A stretch of 64,000 nucleotides of DNA from Proteles cristata cristata (Eukaryota > Chordata > Mammalia > Carnivora > Hyaenidae): contig JAESUZ010002881.1 in assembly GCA_017311185.1 (NCBI GenBank), positions 1 to 64,000 on the forward strand, in the 5' to 3' direction. The notes under the pieces were generated by a model, which had not been told where the DNA came from, made no database searches, and was given only the letters and a program-made list of their open reading frames with translations. Shown piece by piece: positions 24,080-35,523 of the stretch (position 1 is its first letter; the number at the start of each line of letters is the position of its first letter). Position numbers and translations under genes: made by a program.

Positions 24080-24253
24080 CGCGTCGGGCTCTGTGCTGAC
24101 TGCCAGCTCAGAGCCTGGAGCCTGTTTTAGTCTGTGACTCCCTCTCTGACCCTCCCCTGCTCACGCTGTCTCTCTCTCTCTCTCCTAGAAATAAATAAAA
24201 CATAAAAAATTTTTTTTTAAATAAAAAAAGATCTAGATGGGATGTATTAAATA

Positions 24254-24330
24254 AGAAGAAAGAAAGAAGGAAGGAAGGAAGGAAGGAAGGAAGGAGGAAG
24301 GAAGAAGGAAGGAAGAAAGAAGAGAAAGAG

Positions 24331-24385
<55 letters not shown>

Positions 24386-24426
24386 AAAAGAAAGAAAGAA
24401 AGAATGAATGAAAGAAAGAAAGAAAG
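24254..24426 (+). repeat. (GGAA)n then (GAAA)n purine microsatellite
   Basis: About 170 bp of nearly pure purine: GGAA units first, then more than 20 GAAA units with a few GAAT and GAAAA variants. It starts 10 bp after the target duplication of the CanSINE at 24001-24227. The long Phe/Leu/Ser open frames on the opposite strand are artefacts of this tract. Confidence 0.95.
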
Positions 24427-25499
24427 TTGAATATTTCCTGACTTAAAAAACACATTATGTTAAGCCAATACTTGGCATCTGACTTCTCATTTACAACACA
24501 CTACAGGGAAAGCAGTACAATAAAAACTAAAAACTATAGATAAAAAGTATACAGTGACACTAGCATCTAAATATAACCAAACTATCACTGTCTTACTAGG
24601 AAGGATTAAGAAAAGATTTTAAGTAATATGCAAGGACTGAGAGTAAATCATGTACCTATGGGATTAAGGAAAATACTCCAAGGAAAAATCAAATGAATAA
24701 TCTATGTAATTTCAATATAGAAGGAGATTAATGGTGGAGGATAGTGTCAACTATATATACTATATATATATATGTATGTATGTAAATAATCATATATATG
24801 TATACTATATATACTACATATGGTGCTATATATAGTATATATATACTATATATATATAGTATATCTCCATGATATATATATAGTATACTATATATAGTAT
24901 ATCTCCATGAAAGAGAAAATGATTGTCTATTGGCATTCTTAGAATAGAATAGATGATTTATTGCAAGGAAAATCTTAACACCTATCAGGAACAAAATTTT
25001 AAACATCATGAACCTAGGCTTTTGGAGACAGATGGTGAATATTCTAAGGGAATTTAGAGGGTTAAATACTTTCTAAAGATCTTGCTTAATTGGAATCAAA
25101 GAGGAAGACTGCATATATAGAATACTTTGGTGGTGATGGTATTCAGGGAAATTAATTTGTGAAGTCACTTTTTTAATAATTAAAATAAGGATGAAGGCAA
25201 AGATATATTCAAAGAAACAGGAATATAGTTAGAGAGTTAAAACATGGAGTTAAAATTGAACAAAACAAAAACCACTGTATTTAAGATCTTGCAAAATAAA
25301 ACAAAAATGAGGAAAAAGAAAAATGATTATAAAGAAACAAATAGAAAACAAAATTCTTGTAATCTAATAAAGTACACTTGAATCCTAAATAACTCAGTTT
25401 ATTACTAAAGATGGATTTCACAAACAAAACCAGACTAGTTGTTTTAAGGAAATATTCTTAAAATTAAGTAATGAAGAGAAGGTAAAAGTGAAAGGCAGG
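24427..25499. other. Unique sequence with a TA-rich palindromic block
   Basis: No gene is seen. The TA block at 24750-24912 is listed separately. Confidence 0.5.
24750..24912. repeat. TA-rich self-complementary block with duplicated TCTCCATGA units
   Basis: Runs of TATATA/TAGTATA are self-complementary over about 160 bp. The unit AGTATATCTCCATGA occurs twice (about 24858-24872 and 24896-24910), so part of the block has duplicated. It could form hairpins and is prone to length change. Confidence 0.85.
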
Positions 25500-27135
25500 C
25501 AAAAAGAGGAAGGTAGTGCAGTAGGAGGATCTTAAGTTGAACTCTTCTGACAGATACAATGAGATAATGTGAACATCAGTGTAAATAACCCAGAATACCA
25601 TCCAAAGACTGGCAGAACAAACTTTCTACCGCTAAATGTAGAGAAGAGGCCACACTGAAGAGGGTACAAAAGGCAGAGACTGTCCTCAAGACAGAGAGAT
25701 GCTGTGAGTACAGAGAGGGGAAAGAAACAGACTCTCACACTAGGGAACCCCATCAGAGAAGAATCCCCATAACATTTGGCCTTGAAAACCAGAGAAAACA
25801 AATTTTATGAGTTCTTAAGATCAACGGGGCTTAACACCTGGAGCTTGAAAAATCAGCAGACTTGGCTCTGGAAGAGCTGGAAGGGCTACAGCAAACTGAG
25901 TTCTGCCCTTAACAAGACAGCACAATACCCTACTGTGCAGAAATACAAAAAAGAAGGAGCTGTTTGAAAAATAACTGGGGCAAACAGGAGGGCTCTTTGT
26001 TTACTAATCTCAGAGTATGTGCTGGAAGGGCAGGGATCAGTTGGGAAACTGCTCCAGGAAAAAAGAAGCTGTCCCCCCAGTCTAGGCACACAGCTATTTA
26101 CAGGAAACAGTGTGGTGCCAACACTACCTAACTTGATAATAGCATGCCCCATGCCCCATTCTTCTGTGGCTATGCCCCCTCCAGCCAGACCTCCACTCCA
26201 AGCCTCCTCCCACAACAGACCCCTACAAACCTTGCTAACACCTTGGATCCACATCCTCCAACCTAGTCTGTCTGGGTCCTGATGGCAGCAGGACCCAGAG
26301 CAGACCAATGCAAACCCTCCTAACATAGCCCACCTTGCCTCCATGTGTTTCTTCAATATTACCCCTCTAATGTGGTCTTAGCCTAAGCTCATCCACAACA
26401 TTGCCACAAGCCTGGTGGTGTGCAAATAGCTCTAACAGGGGATAGCACCACTCCAAAGTGACTCCTGCTCCAGAGAAAAAGAGAACAACACACACCAATA
26501 CAATTGTGTCACCATCAGTGGGCTGGGGGCAGACACCTGGTCTGATTACAGCCCATGCCAACAAATGAAAGCTTCTTGAGGACTAAATAGGTAAAGTGGC
26601 CTGCAGTTCATTGCTACTGCATCTCTGTACTCAAGTTAATCCTAGACTAGTCCATTAACAACACAGGTACTAAACCACACCCACAACAGGCAACGAGAGC
26701 CATTACACATGACTGGCCTGAAAGTAAAAGTGACTCAGCTACAATAGCAGGGTGAATGCAATGCACAGAAAAGATACCTCTATCTACAGTGCCAGATTCT
26801 GGTGAACAAGAGACACTGCATTGCAGGGCACTATAGGACCTCTTCTTCACAAGACCATAACTCTCAAGAGTAAAAGATATGGCTGACTTTCTTAACACAA
26901 TGAAAGAGGCATAAAGAGTTAGACAAAATGAGGAGATGGAGAATATGTCCCAAGTGAAAGAACAGAATAAAAAGAACAGCCAGAGACCTAAATGAAACAG
27001 ACAAGTAATATGCCTGGGAGAGAATTTAAAATGATGATAATAAAGATATTCACTGGACTTAAGAAAAAAGTGGAAGGTCTCAGTGTGTCTTTAACAAAGA
27101 GAAAACATTAAAAAAATAGAGATGAAGAACTCTTT

Positions 27136-27354
27136 TTTTTTAAAATATTTTTATTTATTTCTAGGAGAGAGAGAGATGGACAGCATGAGCAGGGGATGGT
27201 TATAGAGAGAGGGAGATACAGACTCCGAAATAGGCTCCAGGCTCTGAACTGGCAGTCAGCACAGAGCCCGATGTAGGTCTCGAACCCACGAACCATGAGA
27301 TCATGACCTAAGCAAATGTTGGACGCTTAACCGACTAAGCCACCCAGGCGACCC
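27136..27354 (-). mobile_element. CanSINE, young type, nested in L1 copy 3
   Basis: A complete minus-strand element with young-type tail and body. GAGATGAAGAACTCTTT flanks it at 27119-27135 and 27355-27371, a perfect 17-bp duplication. Confidence 0.95.
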
Positions 27355-27810
27355 GAGATGAAGAACTCTTTAACTAAAATAAAAATATACTAGATGGAAT
27401 AGAGGAAGCAGAACAGATCAGTGACCTGGAGGGCAGAGTAGAATGGAAAGCAATCAAGCTGAACACAAATGAGAAAATAATTAATAATAATAATAATAAA
27501 CGAAAATAGAGAAAGCAACAACATCATCAACCATAATAACATTTGCACTATAGAAGGAGAAGAGAGAGAAAAGGAGGCAGAAAATTTATTTGAAGAAATA
27601 ATAGCTGGAAAGTTTCCAAATTTGAGAAAGGAAACAGAAATCCAGATCCAGGAAGCACAGAGAGCCCACAACAAAATCAACCCCAAAGGTCCAAAGAAAG
27701 ACACATAGTAATTAAAATGGCAAAAGTAGTGATAAAAAGAGAATTTTAAAAGCAGCAAGAGAAAAGGAAAATAGTTCCATAAAAAGGAAACCATATAAGG
27801 CTATTAACTA

Positions 27811-28006
27811 TTTTTAAAAATGTTTATTTAATTTTGGGAGAGCATAAGCGGAGGAGGGGCAGAGAGAGGGGATTAGAGGATCTGAAGTGGGCTCTTTGTT
27901 GACAGGCTGACAGCTACAAGCCCAATATGGACTCAGACTCATGAACTGTGAGATCATGATCTGAGCCAAAGTCAGACACTCAACCTACTGAGTCACCCAG
28001 GTGCTC
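27811..28006 (-). mobile_element. CanSINE, older type, nested in L1 copy 3
   Basis: A minus-strand element with a shortened body and head GAGTCACCCAGGTGCTCC. CTATTAACTA at 27801-27810 and CTATCAGCTA at 28007-28016 form a diverged duplication, consistent with greater age than the neighbouring copy. Confidence 0.9.
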
Positions 28007-28729
28007 CTATCAGCTAAATTTCAACACAAACTTTGCAGGCCAAAAGGGAGTGGCAAGATATATTATAAGTACTGCAAAAGAAAAATCTGCAACCAAAATA
28101 CTCTAAACATCAAGGTTATTATTTACATTATAAGGAGGGATACAGGGTTTCTCAGACAAATGTTAAGAGACTTCATCACTACTAAACCAGCCTTACAAGA
28201 AGGTTAAAGGGAATACTTTGGGTGGAAAGAAAAGGCCATAATCAAAAGTAAGAAAATGATGAAAGGAAACAGAAATTTCAGATAAAAGCAAACATGTAAT
28301 AAAAGTAGTAGATTAATCCTTTATGAAACCAGTAGGAAAGTTAAAGGAAAAACACTAAAATCAATTACTAATATATGAATCAGTCAAGGGATTCACAAAA
28401 TTAAAGGATGTAAAATGTGACACCATAAACTAAATATGGGAAGGAAAAGAGTAAGGAATGGATTCAAACTTAAGTGACCATCAATTTAATATAGACTCTA
28501 AATGCAGAAGATGTTATTTATAAACCTAATGTTTTGTAACAAACAAACAAACAAAAATCAAAACTCAGTAATAGATATGCCAAAAATGAAGACAAATGTA
28601 TCCAATATATCACTAAAGAAAGTAACAAACTGTGAGATGACCAATCAGAGAAGAAAGGAACAAAGACGTACAAAAACAACCATAAAACAAGTAACAAAGT
28701 GGCAGTACGTACACGATTATCAATAATTA

Positions 28730-29095
28730 CTTTGAATGTAAATGGACTACATGCTCTAATCAAAACACAAAGGGGGCAGAATGGATAAGAAAACAAGATC
28801 CATCTATCTACTGCCTGTAAGAGAATCATTTCAGACCTAAAGACACATGCAGATTGAAAGTGAAGGGATGGAATAGTGTTTATAATGCAAATGGAAGTGA
28901 AAACAAAGCCAAGTAGCAATACTTATATCAGACAAAAAGACTTTTAAACAAACACTATTAACAAGTGACAAAACAAGATACTATGTAGTCATAAAGGGTA
29001 CAATCCAACTTGAAGATGTAACAATTATAAATATTTATGCACCCAATATGAGGACATCCAAATACATAAAGTAGCTAATAACAAACAATAGCTAA
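28730..29095 (+). pseudogene. L1 copy 3 ORF2 endonuclease fragment
   Basis: The stretch matches the ORF2 N-terminus of copy 4 at 39.89 kb and beyond: the equivalent of TLNVNGL, then the CAAGATCCATCTATCTACTG region and the TATTTATGCACCCAATATGA segment (YAPN motif). It ends at the internal deletion. Confidence 0.75.
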
Positions 29096-29212
29096 ATACT
29101 AAAACATAAGTAATAAGTGTTGACAAAAATGTGGGGTTTAGAGGAGAAAAACCCTCTTGTAGTGTAGATGGGAATGCAAACTAGTGTAGCTACTGTGGAA
29201 AACAGTATGGAG

Positions 29213-29249
29213 ATTCCTTAAAACATTCCTTAAAACATTCCTTAAAAAC
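29213..29249 (+). repeat. Three-copy 12-bp tandem repeat in L1 copy 3
   Basis: CATTCCTTAAAA is repeated three times directly before the insertion point of the next CanSINE. Other L1 copies have the corresponding CCTCAAAAA segment once, so the expansion is local. Confidence 0.8.
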
Positions 29250-29260
29250 ATTAAAAATAG

Positions 29261-29469
29261 GGGCGCCTGGGTGGCTTAGTCGGTTAAGCGTCCGACTTTC
29301 GCTTGGGTCATGATCTCGCGGTTCGTGGGCTCGAGCCCCGCGTCAGGCTCTGTGCTGACTGCCAGCTCAGAGCCTGGAGCCTGTTTCAATCTGTGACTCC
29401 CTCTCTCTCTGCCCCTCCCCTGCTCACGCTATCTCTCTCTCCTAGAAATAAATAAAACATTAAAAAAAA
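29261..29469 (+). mobile_element. CanSINE, young type, nested in L1 copy 3
   Basis: A complete element with A box TGGCTTAGTCGG and B box changed to GGCTCGAGCCC. ATTAAAAATAG at 29250-29260 and 29470-29480 flanks it, and L1 sequence resumes immediately after. Confidence 0.95.
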
Positions 29470-29655
29470 ATTAAAAATAGAACTACCTTATGATCCAGTA
29501 ATTGCACTACTGTGTAGAACCCCCCAAAATACAAAAACAACAATTCAAAGTGATAAATGCACCCCTACACTTATTTCAACATCATTTACAATGCCAAAGT
29601 ATGGAGATAGTCCAAGTGTCCATGATTGATGAATGGGTAAACAAGTCAGGCCATT

Positions 29656-30003
29656 TGTTTTTTGATAGTGATCTAACTGATATGTTGAAGATTTCAAGTT
29701 GGAATGATATACAAATATAACTGAAAAATAATTATAGCTAGATTTCACTTATTTTTTTTGTTGACTTCTTTCTTTTTTATTTAAATGGGGAATACAATAT
29801 ATTAAATAGCTACTGGCCACAGTACTGTATAGACTTTTTGTCTGATAAAATGTTAATCATGTAAAATTTTGTTTTTTTAATATTTACAGCAATGAATATG
29901 TTTTACATAAATAATATATTAATTTCTGATAATGACCATAGAGAAATGACAATATCTCAAGATTGGATTTTCTTTCCATTAGAATGACTTTTGCATAGAG
30001 ATA
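29656..30003. other. Unique AT-rich sequence
   Basis: Nothing recognisable is seen between the L1 copy 3 end and the next CanSINE. Confidence 0.5.
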
Positions 30004-30016
30004 ACACTTGATTTCT

Positions 30017-30237
30017 TTTTTATTTTTCTTTTAAATTTTTAGTGTTTATTTATTTTTGAGAGAGAGAGAGAGAGCATGAGTGTGGGAGGAGCAGAGAAAG
30101 GGAGACACAGAATCCAAGCAGGCTCCAGGCTCTGAGCTGTCAGCACAGAGCTCGTCGCAAGGCTCAAACTCACGAGCTGAGAGATAATGACCTGAGCCGA
30201 AGTCAGCGCTCAACCAAATGAGCCACTCAGGCACCCC
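30017..30237 (-). mobile_element. CanSINE, minus strand
   Basis: A complete, moderately diverged copy with GAGCCACTCAGGCACCCC at its head. ACACTTGATTTCT at 30004-30016 and ACACTTGACTTCT at 30238-30250 flank it with one mismatch. Confidence 0.94.
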
Positions 30238-30250
30238 ACACTTGACTTCT

Positions 30251-32959
30251 ATGAAAAGGGCAAACTACTAAAGATTACCATGGAAATTTCTCTGCTTCAA
30301 AATTTGCTTTATGAAAACTATAGTTTTCCATCAAGTTGGAAAAAGAGTAAGCACTCATGGCAATAGAATGAGGAACAATATTTGCTGTTTTTTAATTTTC
30401 TATTTATGCTAAGCTACTTTCTTAAATTTTTAAGAAGTTTTTCAAAAAAAATGCATGTTCCAGTCATCATTTTTACACCATTAATTAGATAACTAAACAT
30501 TCCATGTAAAAAGTAATCTTAATTATTAGCTTGGAATTTATGTGTAAGACAAAGGTACAATATCTAGAATGTTGTAAGTTTTAATAGGTAAAACAACTAT
30601 GCAGCTATGATTAGTCATGGTCTAAATGCCTCCTTAGAAGAGTTACATAGTTTTTTATTCCTTGTGTTTGAATCATAAATATTGAATTGAATGCCTTCAT
30701 TGTGTGTGGAAATTTAGAAAGTAATGGATAGATTCTGTCATGCTGTATCAACATTCCTAGCATGGTAAGTACCGAGAACTGCATCCTCAGAGTTTTAACA
30801 ACTTACTGAAAAGTGAATTGAAATTTCTGAAGCCTAAGAAATGATAAGAGAGAGGTGAAAGAGAGATAGTGTGCTAATGACCCTAGAGAGTTTGAAAACG
30901 TTATGGCCATGTCTTTTGAGAGAATCTCCTAAAAGGAGATAATGGGCATGACTGAATGTGTAAAGAAAAGATCTTGCTATCAAGTGCTCGAGAGCATGGC
31001 AATCAAGAGCCAGGGTCAGTCAGCCAGAACTTACCCCTGAGAAGTTATTGAATTCCTTCAGAGTGAAGCTGAGGCTGTGCTATACTCCCAGAAATGAATT
31101 AACAAGTGCCACTTTTTGTCCCCTTCACACTAAAATTAACAGTTATGCTTCTTTTATTCCTCCTTTTATTTAAAATAGTGTGCAAATGTTAAATTCATAC
31201 ATAGACAAAACTATATAAATTGTATTTTGTGAAATTATCTGACATGATATTTGAGAAGTGAAACATCAGATTTGATATCATTGCTTATCATTGTAAATTC
31301 ATAATTTTTATCTGTTCAATAATGGCTTTATGTGCTTTGTTCTTCTTCATTTCAGTCATGCATCAAAATAGGTATCCTGTAAGCACTGCTAACACCCAGA
31401 ACTATGTCCCAAACTCTTGAATTAATCAATTCCATTATTCTTATCATTCCTGCATTTTTATTCCAAATGCACTTGTATTTCTCCATGTCTTCCTCTCAAT
31501 CTTTCGGTTTTCGCCCTGTAATTATATCCTCGGTATATAGACCAAATCAATAGGTAACCAGCCAAAATCTTGGAAGTGCTGAACTTAATTAGCCATTACT
31601 TAATAGATGGCGTTACCTTCCATTGCTAAAACTGAGGAAATGAATTGTGGACATTCTTGAATATTATTCCCCTCAACTTAACTGACTTAAAAGAATTCCT
31701 TCTTAACTCTTAATTTTCTTTTTGTCTCTGCCTCAAGAAAAAAAAAAACAAGCACACTTCATTTGAGAGTAGTAACTGCCAACATTTGGTAGCGTGAGTG
31801 TGATGGAATTGTGGACTTTCAATAACCAACTCATATTCCTTCAGTCTTTCAAAAACTACTATTCAAAGGCAGTTTCAGTGATTGCTTCACTGACTATATG
31901 ATGTACCACTATAGCATTACGTCTGTCCAATGTCTTTTAAAGTGACAAAATTTTACAATGGATAATTTGGAACTTTAATGATATTGTTTGAAAATTTGAG
32001 ATATTCCTAAACCGGCTCATGTAAGACCTCTTCCTCCCATTATACCTGCTCCTACTTCTTCCTTTTTACCTTTGACTTTCTTTTCAGCTCCCTTGAATCC
32101 TATGATCTGTCTCCCTTTCAATGTCCCTAGTTCCTCCAGCACTCCTACTCCTGCCAAACTTTTCCACTCTCCATCCAGCTCCTCAACTCCTTATCATCAC
32201 TAGGATCTGAGGCCTCCTGGTCCCATTGGTGACTCTTGAGGGACTCAGGGACCCCAAAAGTAACCACTTGATGTTGAAAAAGCTAATTAGATGTTTATAT
32301 GTTTTTTTTTTAATATACAGAGATGATTTTGGAGATACCCAGATGGCCACATGGTGTCTCTTTCATCCTTTGCCCAAAATTTGGTCCAAACCTTCCATAA
32401 TGTCCCACATCAAGGCAAAGAACATCTTAAAAGTCTCCTCCACAAATATTAGTGGGTACTTTTTAGCCCTCATGTTGAGCAGATAAACTCAGCTTGCTCC
32501 ATCTGCTCCATGATTGCTTCACAATCACGATCAAAATACAAAGGTGAGACAACAAGTCAACTCTTTGTTATCAACAAATGGCACTTGAATTTCTATGTGT
32601 TTGACATGGCTAAAATTTTGGAATGAAAACTAATAGCCTCTCTTTGTGTCTGTATGTCTATATATGTATATATTTGTTATATATGTGTGATGTTTTTTTC
32701 ATTCTCAATTACAAATTGAGATAATACCAAAGTATTAACAAAATAAAATTATAAAATTCCTAAGGTAACTATATTCTAAGCAGCAAGGAATAAGCAAATG
32801 CTTATATAAATTAAAGAGACTGAAAACTACCAAGAAATAAAAATTAAATATGAAACCTCTAATATTTTCAATATGAGAAAATTATAAATACCCGAATCTT
32901 TCAAAAATTTAGGTTTACATTTACATAAACTTTTGCAGACAAGTTTAGCTTAATATTGT
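30251..32959. other. Unique intergenic sequence
   Basis: No open frame above about 90 codons, splice-site series or known repeat was found over 2.7 kb. The 32.0-32.2 kb part is pyrimidine-rich and Pro/Ser/Thr-like in translation, but it holds stops and matches no family I can name. Confidence 0.5.
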
Positions 32960-33870
32960 TTTTTTTTGAGCTTTTATTTAAATTCTAGTTAACACATAGT
33001 GTAATATTGGTTTCTGGTGTAGAATTTTGCGACTCATCATTTACATATAACACCCAGTGCCCTTCACAAATGCCCTCCTTAACATAAATCACCCATTTAG
33101 CCCATTCCCTGCTCACCTTCCCTTAATCAACCCTGTTTGTTCTCTATAGTTGAGTCTTTTATGTTTTGCTTTCCTCTATTTCTTCCCATGCCCACTGTTC
33201 ATCTGCTTTGTTTCTTAAATTCCACATATAAGTGAAATAATTTGATATTTGCTGTTTTTTTTTTCAGAATGACTTACTTTGCTTAGCATAATACACGCTA
33301 GCTACATCCATGTTGCTGCAAATGGCAAGATTTCTTTCTTTCTTTCTTTTTTTTTTTTTGATGGCTGAGCAATATTCCATTGTGTGTATGTATATACATA
33401 CACAGCTCTTCCTTATCCGCTCATCTGTCAATGGACATTTGGGTTCTTTCCATACTGCTGTTAATGCTGCTATAAACATCATTTTTACTTGTATTATCTA
33501 TATCAGGCTATGATGCCATGGTAATGCTGGGCTTATAGTATGAATTGGGAAGTTCATCCTCTGCTTTGACTTTCCTCTAAAATTGGCACTAAATTCTTCT
33601 TAAATGTTTAGTAGACTTCACCAGGAACGTCATCTGGACCTGGATTTTTCTTTGTGGGAAAGTGTTTAAACAAACAAAAAAAAATATTCAGTGTCTTTAA
33701 TAGATACAGAGCTATTATTGTTATTCTTAATGGAGTTTCAGTATCTTTCCCAGAAATGTACTTTTTTCATTGAAGTTGTCAAATGCACTGGCACGGAGTT
33801 GTTCTTAATATCCAGTTAATTTTATTTTAAAAATCATAGGAATTTCTGTAAGCAGCCTTTCTATTTCAGT
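32960..33870 (-). mobile_element. L1 3' end joined to an ORF2 piece, minus strand
   Basis: Bases 32960-33500 are antisense L1 3' UTR and ORF2 C-terminus (AGTTAACACATAGTGTAATA, ATGGCTGAGCAATATTCCAT). From about 33505 the sequence jumps to a more upstream ORF2 part in antisense (GGTAATGCTGGGCTTATAG, TCATCTGGACCTGGATTTTTC). This is either one internally deleted L1 or two abutting copies. Confidence 0.8.
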
Positions 33871-35285
33871 TTGTGGGATCTTGAATGTTAGGTCATAATC
33901 TTAGGTCAGTGTGTTCCCAAATGATTGATATGCCAGATCCTTTCTTGTGGTCTCTCTGTGACTTTGGAGAGTTTTCTTATATGAATGCACTGATCTGTCC
34001 TCAGCTGAAGACCAGAAAAGAATCTTTATCAGATCCAGACCACATTCAATTTGTGTGCACTTCTCTTTTCTCCACTAAGTTTTCCTTGAAATGTTGTCAA
34101 ACTTGGCTCCCATGAACTCTTAATGCTGTTCTTCTACTCAGAAAGACAGCTTGCTTCTGTTTCAGTGTCCCTTTCCTGTATGACAGTCTGGAAACTCTCT
34201 TCATTCAGTAAACTGGGACCATTGTAAGGGTTACCTCATTTGTTTCACAGGGATAACTATTCCTTCTCACTTGGTATCCAGTGTCTGGAAAACTATTGAT
34301 ATAAATATATTTACTATCACTTTATCCTTACTGAGCAAGGAAATCTGAATATTATATTTTTATGGTGAAAAAAACAAAGTGAGGTGGTCCAAGATGAAAA
34401 AACATTTTTCCAAAAATGTACTTGAAGGCATTGAAAAACATAATACATTTTTCATAATCTTCTCAGATTCCTTTTTTCTCTCTTTTTTTTAGTTTTTATA
34501 TTTAGTTTATTTAGTGGTTGTTTTTTTGTTCACTTGCTTGTTTTGATGAAAATATGAAGCCAAATTCAAAAATAAATACGATAGCATAGAGGAAAGAGAA
34601 AGTACTTTAAAACATCTCACACTGGTTGAGGAAAAATAATTTTTTCAATCAATGAAAGTATAATTTCATCTTAATATATAATGTGACAATTTTATAGCAA
34701 ATTTCAAAGCTTACTGGCAATATAGGAAACTATTTGGTTCGCTGATTTATATTTTATTTCAGTAAAGGAGAAAAGTACAGATGCTTTGGACCTTAGTTCA
34801 GAGCTCAATTAACTTTGAAAGGTTTGAAAGTAATTTCCAAGGCCATACAAGTATCTAATGAATCAAGCGCCAAGGGAGGTGAAAGTGCCTGAGCAAGAGA
34901 TAATAATAAACCTCCCCCTTTTTGACCCACAAATCATGGATGACTTTCTGTAGCTTGGTAAGTAGGACGACAGATTTTTCATGCTCAGGATGAAGTAAAT
35001 CAAATAAAGATAAAGATAATAAGGGTGCTATTTATAAAATAAATGAACAATATTAAACATAACAAATAATTTTTGAATAATTAAAGTTCCTATTTATTAA
35101 ACAATTTCCTCTGGCATTCCTTTATGTCTTCTTAGAATATGAAATTATTTTGCTGAAGATGAGTCAAAGACCATTTTCTGTCACTCTATGTCCTCCGAGA
35201 ATGGATGGGTATCTGTCAAAAATATTGCTTATTTTTATTATTTGTATACTGTTAAATGGCTTGACAATACTTTCTTACTGGCTAC
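33871..35285. other. Unassigned sequence
   Basis: No gene is seen. Bases 33871-34300 look like old repeat sequence, but I cannot assign a family with confidence. The rest is AT-rich unique DNA. Confidence 0.4.
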
Positions 35286-35295
35286 GGTCATTTAA

Positions 35296-35505
35296 TTTTT
35301 TTTCAATGTTTATTTAGTTTTGAAGGAGAGAGAGACAGAATGTGGGGGGGAGGGGCAAAGAGAAAGGGAGACACAGAATCTGAAGCAGGCTCCAGGCTCT
35401 GAGCTGACAGCACAGAGCTGGACACAGGGCTTGAACTCAAGAGCCATGAGATCATGACTTGAGTTGAAGTTGGCCGCATAAACGACTGAGCTACTCTGGC
35501 GCCCC
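35296..35505 (-). mobile_element. CanSINE, minus strand
   Basis: The body CAGGCTCCAGGCTCTGAGCT and head TACTCTGGCGCCCC are clear. GGTCATTTAA at 35286-35295 and GGTCACTTAA at 35514-35523 are a likely diverged duplication. Confidence 0.92.
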
Positions 35506-35523
35506 TGTCCCAGGGTCACTTAA

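Larger units (their letters stand above)
24001..24227 (+). mobile_element. CanSINE, young type, complete, very well preserved
   Basis: The head, body, (CT)n and CCTAGAAATAAATAAAAC tail are all intact. A perfect 17-bp target duplication, AAGATCTAGATGGGATG, flanks it at 23984-24000 and 24228-24244. Together with intact pol III boxes this makes it one of the most recent insertions in the window. Confidence 0.97.
26900..28210 (+). pseudogene. L1 copy 3 ORF1 remnant, split by two CanSINEs
   Basis: Sequence in the order of L1 ORF1 ends with the AACCAGCCTTACAAGAAGGT stretch typical of the ORF1 3' end. CanSINEs at 27136-27354 and 27811-28006 interrupt it. Frames between them contain stops. Confidence 0.7.
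25500..29655 (+). mobile_element. LINE-1 copy 3, plus strand, about 3 kb of ORF2 missing, three nested CanSINEs
   Basis: A 5' UTR starts near 25500 (GTAGTGCAGTAGGAGGATC, then GTAAATAACCCAGAATACCA) and extends to about 26900. ORF1 remnants follow to about 28210, then an inter-ORF region and the ORF2 endonuclease start (ACTTTGAATGTAAATGGACT at about 28730). The sequence jumps near 29090-29105 from the endonuclease to the C-terminal end of ORF2 (GTGTTGACAAAAATGTGG), then continues to about 29655. Compared with copy 1 the gap is about 3.0 kb. Nothing is translatable. Confidence 0.88.

Noticed and set aside
24108..24455. 115-codon Phe/Leu/Ser-rich frame
   Set aside because: It is a translation of the GAAA microsatellite and the adjacent CanSINE.
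25886..26356. 156-codon minus-strand frame
   Set aside because: It lies antisense to the GC-richer 5' UTR of L1 copy 3, where open frames arise easily. There is no independent gene evidence.
25980..26550. Locally GC-richer block, considered as a CpG island or promoter
   Set aside because: CpG dinucleotides are scarce, and the block sits inside the L1 copy 3 5' UTR.
32020..32530. Pro/Ser/Thr-rich translation followed by a short frame, considered as a gag-like or processed pseudogene
   Set aside because: It contains frequent stops, lacks a recognisable motif and has no poly(A) with target duplication.
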